From IMG/VR virus record IMGVR_UViG_3300037189_017819, positions 1 through 27,966 of that record: a stretch of 27,966 nt of DNA; one strand, 5' to 3'. The position numbers and the translations under genes are program-made. Under the pieces are notes generated by a model. It ran no database searches, was not told the DNA's origin, and was given only the letters and a program-made list of their open reading frames with translations. This stretch comes from a virus. This document shows, in pieces, positions 7,970 to 15,160 of the stretch. Each line of letters starts with the position of its first letter. Positions within the stretch are counted from its first letter, which is position 1.

Positions 7970-8455
7970 TTAAGTCCAAGATTCAATCTTGCCAGTCAAT
8001 CCGCCGCCACCGCCACCTTCACCAGTTGTGACAGCGGCTAATCCACCTTTGCCCACAACATAAACACCTGTGGTGGTGTAACTTTGCCCCAAACTTTGGT
8101 ACATGTTTCCAAAACTATCTATCACCGGTGTGTTACCAAAATTAATAGCTCCAAACACACTTGAATTACTGAATTGAATATTGGCACCTGTTATGTAAAA
8201 GGTTCTGATTTTGCCAAGATTTGATGTATTTCGTACGGTAGAAAATTGGGATTGATCGACTACTGCGTAGTCCACAAAAACATTAGAACTGACACTGGTC
8301 ACAAAAGGAACAATGTTTTGATTGAACACCGATGCTGTGTTGGCAGTTGTCACAGTCTTGGCAGTGATGTTTATGCCCAAGGTTCTTGTAGGTAATGTTC
8401 TAACGCTAGCTAGATCAAGCACTGCCATCACATTACCGTAACTCAGAGCGGCCAT
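7970..8455 (-). CDS. Small uncharacterised protein between fibre paralogues, glycine tract near the C-terminus
   Basis: I do not recognise this 161-aa protein. It is rich in Ser, Thr, Val and Asn, looks all-beta, and has no signal peptide, membrane segment or Cys. Near the end it carries GEGGGGGGLTGKIESWT, a short polyglycine run that recalls the glycine-rich adhesins upstream. Its ATG sits one base after the TAA of the 976-aa paralogue (GGCTAATATG) with AAAGGGC as ribosome binding site, so it is translationally coupled to that fibre. The coupling suggests a partner role, such as a fibre tip, trimerisation aid or assembly chaperone. This is inference from position only. Confidence 0.6.
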   Translation of the reverse strand: MAALSYGNVMAVLDLASVRTLPTRTLGINITAKTVTTANTASVFNQNIVPFVTSVSSNVFVDYAVVDQSQFSTVRNTSNLGKIRTFYITGANIQFSNSSVFGAINFGNTPVIDSFGNMYQSLGQSYTTTGVYVVGKGGLAAVTTGEGGGGGGLTGKIESWT

Positions 8456-8456
8456 A

Positions 8457-11387
8457 TTAGCCCTTTAACAACAGTCGGCTGGTTGCGGCGCCAAGTGCGG
8501 TACCTGGATTGTACAGCCCAGATTGTACGTAAACATTATTATTAACAGTCTGCGGAGAACTAAATGAATGGAATATGTGTATACCATTGGTAGTTGCCCA
8601 ATTACTTTGTCCAGTTGGGCGTTCCAATATACTGATACCTGGATTATTAGTACTTATAAACAAGGGATTACCTTCTGCTTTACCGACTTGGGCGCATAGA
8701 CTGACCAGATATGAATAAGGTTGATTTGATGCAGATCTAATGTCAAACCCAGGCTTTTTGTAACCAATGATATGTTGACCTCTATAAGGTATCAGTGTCA
8801 TGTCGCCGCGTTGATCTGCTGGGCCGGTGGTGCCGTAAAAATTTGTTTGGACCAGACCAACTGTTGTAGTGATAGCGGTCTGGCTTAGCTGAAGAATGGC
8901 TAGATTGCCAGTGGTAGAAATCTCATGAACCTGAAAGTTACTACCAGCAGGATGAGAAGTAAAGATGAAGGATCTTGGAATTCCATTCCAACCAATTGGG
9001 TCGTAAAAAGTGTTTACTCCGTAATTTTGTGTGCCAGTACCGGAACCAATACTTTGTCCTACATAAGCCCAGGCTTGTCCGGTGTTTGACTGAAATTGCG
9101 TTTGAAACTGAGTTTGCGCTGAGGTAGTTCCTGGCACTTGCCCCACTATAACATTGCCCAGGTAGTCCGGCTGTGGTGTACCCCAACTTGATGCCACAGT
9201 AAATGCTGTGTTTCCATTAAAGCTATTGCCAAACCATACATTGCCTGTTGCTCGATCAATGGTATAAATCTGTGCCTTGGTGTTGGCAAGTCTTGATACA
9301 GCATAAACGTTTTTGTTGTCTATGCCCAGATACCCACAACCATTGGCAATGGTCTGATTACTGGTAAAATAACTTGTGGTAAAGGTGTTGGCGTCCATGC
9401 GTACTACACCATTGGCCGTTGATCCCCAAATATAACCATTGCCGTCAAACACTATGTCGTACACACCGCCTGGGACAAATGTTCTAACCACAGGTAATTG
9501 AAAACTGCCACCCGATATCTGAAAACTACAGATACTGCCTGAACCAGCTTGATTTTGAGAGTTTCCCATGGCCGTAAAGATTGTGTCCCCGACTGCTATT
9601 GATTTCATTGGCACCATGATTTGTCCGCCGGGCCCAGCACTACTGACATTGACATTTCCCCAAGATAGTGGACTTTGATTGGTGGTAGCTAGTGTTGATG
9701 CACCATCAGCTCCGCCATACATGGGCAATGCCAGACACTCAACCTGCGTGCGGGCTGTGCTGCTCGGCCAACCGTTGGCAATGTCAATATTGGCCAATAT
9801 GGTATCACCGGGTTGACCATTGGTTCTAGCAATTACTCCAAAATTAAATGCACGACCAAATGGTGCAAGAGTCCCGCTGACAGCATCAACACTTATTGAG
9901 CTGGCCGCTGCAGACGCTGTGTTCCATCCATATGGAATAGCATAATAGCTGCCCAACATGCCAGCACTACCGAAAACGGATTCTGCACCGTTGTAGCTGT
10001 AGTTGGCATTTTGAGGCGGCATTGGACCACGATTGGTAACAGCCACATATTGAAATACTGCTCGTAGCCCAATCCCAAGCGCTGCTGTAAATGGCAGTCT
10101 CGGGAATCCAAAAGAATAGTTTGAAAAAGTTCCCACAACCGAACCATTTAAGGGTGTTCCTATAGTGAGACCATTGGTCCAGGCAAAATTGGGATTAGCT
10201 CCACTAAAATAACTAGTTGCATTGAATGCCGGTGTTCCAACGGCCGTGACTGTATAACCATTGGTGCTGGTGTCCACAATGTAGTTGCCCGAACTGGTGA
10301 CTCCCAAGAATAATTGCGTGCCTGTGATTGCGGTACTGCCATACTGTGTGCTATTTGTAGGAACCTGACTTTGAAATGGTATTCCAAAGCCGCTGGTAGC
10401 TAGTGCCGACCCTCTGACTATGCGTAGCTTGGTAATAAGTCCTTGGAAAAAAGTAGAGGCGCCGCCGTTATTGGTACTTCCAATGCCTGTGACAAGAGAG
10501 TTGGTACCGATTGCGTAGGCTGTTGATGTATTAGTTTGCAATATGCCGTTAACAAACATACGCAAGGTAGTGCCATCACTGCTCACCATGACATGGTGCC
10601 ACTGATTAGGCAGTATTGGACTATTTCCAGCAACTGATACCTGTGCACCAGCATTACTGACAGAGGTAAAATTTAATACGCCAGCAGTATTGACTATCCA
10701 GATAAAATTTGAATTGCTTGCCGTCAAGGTGGCGTTGTCTTGAGAAACAATATGTTGGCTTCTAATGCCAGGCGCAAGTGTGGTGAATATCCAGGCTTCA
10801 ATGGTAAACGCCACACCGGCGCCGCCAATGTTCAAGGTAGTAGCAGTATTAGGCACAGTCAAGTAGTCCGTTGTACCGTTGAATTGTATACTTCCGCCTG
10901 GTGAGGTCACAGTATCTTCTGGTGCTATGCGTTCAAATTCCAGGCAACCAGTCCACAGTCCCGGTGTTCCAAGTATAAAGTTCCAGATTACCAGATGTCG
11001 AGCTGATCCATTGATCAAGAAATAACAGTTGACAAGATCGTAGCCCTGATTGAAGGCTCCAAAATTTTGCCAACTTTCGTTTTGTGGTATTTTTGCAAGA
11101 GTGTTCCACACTTCGCAAACACTGGTGGTCAGCATCAACTTGACGGTGTCCCAGCGCATTATCCAGTATTTGAAGGCAACACCATCGGCACAGGGCGATC
11201 GGTAAACTCTGGTTATAATGGGATTGAAAAGTGTGGTGTTTACGCTGTCATAGAGTGTCCAACCCAGGCTGGTGATGGCTGCTTCTACACCAGCGATGAT
11301 ATTGGTACTGCCGTTGCCTAACTCATTGAGAACAACGACTTTTTTAGTGTTTCCACCCGAAGTGTAATTAAATGTTGTGACCGACAT
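8457..11387 (-). CDS. Modular tail-fibre adhesin: head, LamG domain, propeller-like C-terminus (paralogue 2)
   Basis: This 976-aa member has the same plan as its neighbours. The head is at 1-160: NELGNGSTNIIAGVEAAI, SLGWTLYDSV, MRWDTVKL, TPGLWTGCLEFERIAPED. The LamG cassette at ~162-395 has SIQFNGTTDYLTVP, FTIEAWIF, WHHVMVSSDGTTLRMFVNG and GLITKLRIVRG. The C-terminal region from NFAWTNGLTIGTP has the propeller-like DGNGYIWGSTANGVVRMD and YLGIDNKNVYAVSR, then RGDMTLIPYRG, and ends SRLLLKG. The head lacks the TSTCE sequence of its relatives (TTSVCEVW instead), but a Cys is kept. Its start aligns with the other paralogues although there is almost no room for a ribosome binding site after the GCTAAATA motif just upstream. 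A receptor-binding role is inferred. Confidence 0.8.
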   Translation of the reverse strand: MSVTTFNYTSGGNTKKVVVLNELGNGSTNIIAGVEAAITSLGWTLYDSVNTTLFNPIITRVYRSPCADGVAFKYWIMRWDTVKLMLTTSVCEVWNTLAKIPQNESWQNFGAFNQGYDLVNCYFLINGSARHLVIWNFILGTPGLWTGCLEFERIAPEDTVTSPGGSIQFNGTTDYLTVPNTATTLNIGGAGVAFTIEAWIFTTLAPGIRSQHIVSQDNATLTASNSNFIWIVNTAGVLNFTSVSNAGAQVSVAGNSPILPNQWHHVMVSSDGTTLRMFVNGILQTNTSTAYAIGTNSLVTGIGSTNNGGASTFFQGLITKLRIVRGSALATSGFGIPFQSQVPTNSTQYGSTAITGTQLFLGVTSSGNYIVDTSTNGYTVTAVGTPAFNATSYFSGANPNFAWTNGLTIGTPLNGSVVGTFSNYSFGFPRLPFTAALGIGLRAVFQYVAVTNRGPMPPQNANYSYNGAESVFGSAGMLGSYYAIPYGWNTASAAASSISVDAVSGTLAPFGRAFNFGVIARTNGQPGDTILANIDIANGWPSSTARTQVECLALPMYGGADGASTLATTNQSPLSWGNVNVSSAGPGGQIMVPMKSIAVGDTIFTAMGNSQNQAGSGSICSFQISGGSFQLPVVRTFVPGGVYDIVFDGNGYIWGSTANGVVRMDANTFTTSYFTSNQTIANGCGYLGIDNKNVYAVSRLANTKAQIYTIDRATGNVWFGNSFNGNTAFTVASSWGTPQPDYLGNVIVGQVPGTTSAQTQFQTQFQSNTGQAWAYVGQSIGSGTGTQNYGVNTFYDPIGWNGIPRSFIFTSHPAGSNFQVHEISTTGNLAILQLSQTAITTTVGLVQTNFYGTTGPADQRGDMTLIPYRGQHIIGYKKPGFDIRSASNQPYSYLVSLCAQVGKAEGNPLFISTNNPGISILERPTGQSNWATTNGIHIFHSFSSPQTVNNNVYVQSGLYNPGTALGAATSRLLLKG
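10200..10905 (-). other. LamG (concanavalin A-like) cassette in paralogue 2
   Basis: This codes for residues ~162-395 of the 976-aa fibre. The core WHHVMVSSDGTTLRMFVNG is the classic LamG_3 strand pattern: W, H, then V-x-S-x-DG, ending in NG. It ends just before NFAWTNG, the same boundary as in the two other LamG-bearing paralogues. Confidence 0.75.
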
Positions 11388-11392
11388 GTTTG

Positions 11393-11400
11393 TATTTAGC
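11393..11400 (-). promoter_or_regulatory. Late-promoter-like GCTAAATA close to a start codon
   Basis: The minus strand reads GCTAAATA only 6 nt before the ATG at 11387. It keeps TAAATA but has C in place of A in front of it. If used like a T4 late promoter, transcription would begin at or next to the ATG, giving an mRNA with no leader. It may also be chance. Confidence 0.3.
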
Positions 11401-11418
11401 CCTGGCTATTAAGTAGGC

Positions 11419-14406
11419 TTAACCCTTCATTATTATTCTGCCCACATTGGCCCCACTGGTGGTGTTTGCTGTGTAAATTCCGTTGACCACATACACTCTG
11501 GTATCAACGGTGTTGACTGGCCCCCATGTACCAAACATTTGAACACCATTTGTAGTGTTCCACCCGCTGCCCGATACCGGCACGCTAGATAGGGTTCCAG
11601 TTGGACTGTTTCCTGTGCCAATTGGAATGCCAGTGCTGTAGGCATTAAGAGCTGTTCCGCCAACCCAAAGTGGAGATATAAATCTTCCCAAGGCACTGGT
11701 TGTTCCGCCAGTATACTGAACTTGACCGGGACGTTTTGTATGTATAAAATAATGTCCCCTAAAAGGAAATATACTTAAATCTCCTTTGAAATCTGATATC
11801 GACCTAGGAGCCAAACCTCCCTGATAGAAAGCAACGGTGTTGTTGTTAGTTAAAATATTGACTGTGATGCCGGCTTGTGTAAGATTCGCAGTAAAAAGTT
11901 CTACTGTAGTAAATCCTGAAATACCAGGGTTTCCAGTCACCTCAAACAATCTACCAGAAATAAAATCGTAATGTCCTGAATGTCCATAATTGTTTGCACC
12001 GGCGCCAGGGTTTAGTGTACTATTCACAGTGGCAAAAACAGTTCCTGCAGCATTATTTTTCTGCATGTACAGACTGGTTATTAGCGTTGTACCCGCTGTT
12101 TGGAATAAAAATACATTGCCAGTGTAATCTGGCACTGGAGTTCCCCAGGTGCTGGCCACAGTAAATGCTGTGGTGGTTTCTATCGGAGGAGAGCTCCAGG
12201 TCTGTGTTTTATAATTAAATACTAAAACTTGAGGTTTGGTGTTACTGATACGTGTACTAACATAGATATTGGTGCCGTCGATACCCATGTATCCAGCACC
12301 ATTGGCAATGAGTCGACCATCAGGATAAAATACTGTGCTAAAGGTGGTGGGATTCATACGCATGACCCCGTTGGCAGTGGTACCCCAGATAGATCCGTTG
12401 CCGTCAAACACCATGTCAAACACACCAAACGGTATGTTGGCGCGGAAAGTAGGAGTACTAAAATTGCCGGCGGCCTGGCTGATTGTAAAAATTCCCGACC
12501 CAGTATTCGCAGCGGCGGCTACCGAGTTGGCCGACACAAATATAGTATCACCAACAACTACAGCTTTTCCTGGAAACACCGACGGACCAACGTTGGCAAA
12601 CGTATTGCTAAATGTTGACGGATTCCAAATACTGGCATTAATTGTAGTAGTGCCATTGTTTGTCTCGTGTCCACCATTCAGTGGCAATAACAAAGCCGCG
12701 GTATTGGCTCCAGTACTGCTTACCCACCCATTGGTAGAATCAAGGTTAGCAAAACTAGTGTCCTGTGCTCGAATATTTCCCAGGCCCCGGCCTATGCTCA
12801 CATTGTAAATGCGTCCAAAGCCAGCGACGCTGCGTGCACCTAATGGTGTAACTGCTGGGCTCTGTGTTATGGGGGTACCCTGCATGACACTGATTGTGCT
12901 GACTGGACTTTTTGCGGTATCCCAACCGTAGGGAATTTGTATATTAGCGTAACTGGCAAGATGTCCAAAATTTCCATCTCTTGCATTTATGGTAGTTATA
13001 CCTTGCGTGGGCGCACCAGGCGATGCAGTCGATAAAACTGGAGGCATTGGACCGCGATTGGTCACTGATGTGTAGTCAATTGTGCCACTTACGCCAGTGC
13101 CGCCGGCAATGGTTCTGGGACTAGAATATTGTATTGGACTGCCAGGCTCAGCAACGTTAACTATCCCCGATGGTGTTCCCATCTGCAACGAATTGGTCCA
13201 GGCATAACAAGGCATGCCGCCGCTCATAGGTGTTGCGTCATTAAATGCCCCGGCAGTGCCGCCAAACACTAGAGTTAGGTTAAAGTTATTGGGGCTTGAA
13301 TCGAGAAAACGATTACCTGCGGAAGTGACTGTTACCAATAGTTGTGTGCCAGTTACAGCAGTTAACGGAACATAATAGCTAGGTGGCAGGGCTAGAGAAA
13401 ATGTGGCATTGTATAAACATTGGCCTTTTATAATTCTCAGATTTGTTATGTATCCTGGAAAATATCCTGTAGCGACTGCGTTAGAATTAAAATGTGCTAT
13501 ACCTGTTATTATACTAGAAGAAGAATACATGACAGAGAAAGGCGGTAGCGCAACACTTATACCGGCTAGTACACCATTGATAAAGATTCTGATATTTTGC
13601 GAATCATATGATACTGCCACGTGATTCCATTGGTTCAATATTAAACGTGTGTTGTTGGTAGTAAAAGTTACTTGATTGGCTCGTGGACTAGTAGCCCAGG
13701 AGCTCCAGGTTATATCACCACCTGCGGTTATAGACAACTCGTATGTACCTGTGGTTGATCCATTAGATTGCGCTATAATAACTGGAGCACCTCCCGATGG
13801 TGACACAAAACCAGTTGGCAATATCCAAGCTTCTATAGTAAAGTCTCTACCAGCCAGGTTCATGTTGTCGCTGGCGGGCACAGAGCAGAAGTCTGATGTG
13901 CCGTTGAAAAGTAAACTGCCTCCGGGTGCAGTCACAGTATCTTCTGCTGCCACACGTTCAAATTCTAACACCGCAGTCCAGAGTCCGGGATGATTATTGA
14001 TGAAATTCCACAGCATGGCATGACGGTTTGTGGCCGACACTATGATTGAGCTTAACACCAAATCGTAACCTTGTGCAAATGCCCCGGCATTGGTCCAGGA
14101 TTCATTGATGGGTAGTTTACCAATGGTATTCCAAGTTTCACAAGTGCTGGTATAGAAAAATAACTTAACTGTGTCCCAACGTATGATCAGATATTTAAAA
14201 GTGACACCATCAACATTTAATACACGATAGACTCTGGTAACAACAGGATTAAATCCTGCGGCATTTATGCTGTCATACAAACTCCATCCCAATAGTGTCA
14301 GCGCGGTGTTGACGCCAGCAATGATATTGGTTGATCCGTTTCCAAGCTCATTGACGATGTCAATACGGTAACTGTTGGTAGTAAATAAAGTATTTGTAAC
14401 TGCCAT
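11419..14406 (-). CDS. Modular tail-fibre adhesin: head, LamG domain, propeller-like C-terminus (paralogue 1)
   Basis: At 995 aa this is the longest and the first transcribed of the four. Its head (1-158) has NELGNGSTNIIAGVNTAL, RWDTVKLFFYTSTCETW, GYDLVLSSIIVSATNRHAML and HPGLWTAVLEFERVAAED. The LamG cassette (~160-400) has SLLFNGTSDFCSVP, FTIEAWILP, WNHVAVSYDSQNIRIFING and GYITNLRIIKG. The shared C-terminal part from CYAWTNSLQMGTP has DGNGSIWGTTANGVMRMN, MGIDGTNIYVSTR, GTPVPDYTGNVF and KGDLSIFPFRG, and ends GRIIMKG. The ATG follows the stop of the 247-aa gene by one base (GGCTAATATGG), the same junction as at 8451-8462, so it is coupled to that gene. A carbohydrate-binding, host-recognition role is inferred from the LamG fold. 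Confidence 0.8.
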   Translation of the reverse strand: MAVTNTLFTTNSYRIDIVNELGNGSTNIIAGVNTALTLLGWSLYDSINAAGFNPVVTRVYRVLNVDGVTFKYLIIRWDTVKLFFYTSTCETWNTIGKLPINESWTNAGAFAQGYDLVLSSIIVSATNRHAMLWNFINNHPGLWTAVLEFERVAAEDTVTAPGGSLLFNGTSDFCSVPASDNMNLAGRDFTIEAWILPTGFVSPSGGAPVIIAQSNGSTTGTYELSITAGGDITWSSWATSPRANQVTFTTNNTRLILNQWNHVAVSYDSQNIRIFINGVLAGISVALPPFSVMYSSSSIITGIAHFNSNAVATGYFPGYITNLRIIKGQCLYNATFSLALPPSYYVPLTAVTGTQLLVTVTSAGNRFLDSSPNNFNLTLVFGGTAGAFNDATPMSGGMPCYAWTNSLQMGTPSGIVNVAEPGSPIQYSSPRTIAGGTGVSGTIDYTSVTNRGPMPPVLSTASPGAPTQGITTINARDGNFGHLASYANIQIPYGWDTAKSPVSTISVMQGTPITQSPAVTPLGARSVAGFGRIYNVSIGRGLGNIRAQDTSFANLDSTNGWVSSTGANTAALLLPLNGGHETNNGTTTINASIWNPSTFSNTFANVGPSVFPGKAVVVGDTIFVSANSVAAAANTGSGIFTISQAAGNFSTPTFRANIPFGVFDMVFDGNGSIWGTTANGVMRMNPTTFSTVFYPDGRLIANGAGYMGIDGTNIYVSTRISNTKPQVLVFNYKTQTWSSPPIETTTAFTVASTWGTPVPDYTGNVFLFQTAGTTLITSLYMQKNNAAGTVFATVNSTLNPGAGANNYGHSGHYDFISGRLFEVTGNPGISGFTTVELFTANLTQAGITVNILTNNNTVAFYQGGLAPRSISDFKGDLSIFPFRGHYFIHTKRPGQVQYTGGTTSALGRFISPLWVGGTALNAYSTGIPIGTGNSPTGTLSSVPVSGSGWNTTNGVQMFGTWGPVNTVDTRVYVVNGIYTANTTSGANVGRIIMKG
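13215..13930 (-). other. LamG (concanavalin A-like) cassette in paralogue 1
   Basis: This codes for residues ~160-397 of the 995-aa fibre, from SLLFNGTSDF to just before PCYAWTN. The core WNHVAVSYDSQNIRIFING shows the usual LamG hairpin. It has diverged from the cassettes in the other paralogues more than the flanking head and C-terminal segments have, judged by eye. Confidence 0.75.
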
Positions 14407-14407
14407 A

Positions 14408-15151
14408 TTAGCCTAGTTTGATATAAACAATAGTGAGTGCGCCATCTTTGGCACCATTGGCTGTGTTTACATCCACAGTAAAATAATCTGTGGTGCTGGC
14501 CGTGGTGTTCAAAGTGGTAGTCGAAGAATTAAACGACCCCGATGGCAAATTGATTGCGGTAACTGGGTTACCATTTCTATTCAGTGTGATATTAAATGCA
14601 CCAGTGCTTGGTGCTGTACCAGCAGTAAGGTAAGCTGAAATTAGTTGTATGCTGCCTTGCGGATACCAGCGTACTACACCCGGTCCCACGGTAACTGTAC
14701 TGATAAAATTATAAACTTTAACAGCACTGGTAAGGCCGCCGGTTGTGGCCGCTGTGGCCAATGCAGCTGAAATTGTGCTGCTGTTTACTGTGCCGGTGAC
14801 TGTGGTTAATAACCCAGTGGGGCCAATTACCAAGGTACTGGAACCCAAAGTTGACAATGCTAATGCACTGGTGGTAACGTCAGTTTGTAGTGCGGCGCCA
14901 CGGACTCCGCCAATTCTCAGTGTGGTGCCTACATTTAATTCAGCACCAGTGGTAATGCTATTGATACTAAAACTGCCGCCAACTGACAGACTACCACTAA
15001 CTGACAGCGAATTTGCACTGGGATTGAATGTCAATCCCGGACTGCTTAAAACACTTGTAGTCCTACCTTGGGCACTGACATTGAGACCAACGTATAAATT
15101 GGCCTGGTCAGTAACAGCAGGCAGTACTTGAATAGACTGAGCTACCTGCAT
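14408..15151 (-). CDS. Fibre-like virion protein with beta-repeat stalk and C-terminal beta module
   Basis: This 247-aa protein is rich in Ser, Thr, Val and Gly. Residues ~25-125 look like a beta-repeat stalk of the kind seen in trimeric phage fibres (GLTFNPSANSLSVSGSLSV, then LNVGTTLRIGG). The last ~95 residues form a compact beta module with VGPGVVRWYPQGSIQLISAY, FNITLNRNGNPV and DYFTVDV, similar to C-terminal modules I remember from structural proteins of aquatic phages. It probably forms part of a tail fibre or its connector. The gene starts 9 bp after the 1015-aa gene, where the stop codon is part of the ribosome binding site (TAAGGA). It is directly coupled to the first LamG fibre downstream. 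Confidence 0.65.
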   Translation of the reverse strand: MQVAQSIQVLPAVTDQANLYVGLNVSAQGRTTSVLSSPGLTFNPSANSLSVSGSLSVGGSFSINSITTGAELNVGTTLRIGGVRGAALQTDVTTSALALSTLGSSTLVIGPTGLLTTVTGTVNSSTISAALATAATTGGLTSAVKVYNFISTVTVGPGVVRWYPQGSIQLISAYLTAGTAPSTGAFNITLNRNGNPVTAINLPSGSFNSSTTTLNTTASTTDYFTVDVNTANGAKDGALTIVYIKLG

Positions 15152-15160
15152 GACGTGTCC

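Noticed and set aside
7024-9800. Perfect 14-bp palindrome ATATTGGCCAATAT at 7024-7037 and 9787-9800 as an operator pair
   Set aside because: Both copies code for the same conserved residues (ILANI) in two paralogous fibres and lie deep inside genes. Shared coding descent explains them without a regulatory role.
12229-12808. Plus-strand open frames of 129 and 157 codons
   Set aside because: They lie inside the 995-aa fibre gene, overlap one another, and have the hydrophobic, repetitive look of shadow frames with no start signals.
2712-14406. Diversity-generating retroelement target
   Set aside because: No reverse transcriptase, no template repeat and no C-type-lectin-like variable 3' end with adenine-directed changes are visible in the window. 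It could lie elsewhere in the genome, but nothing here points to it.
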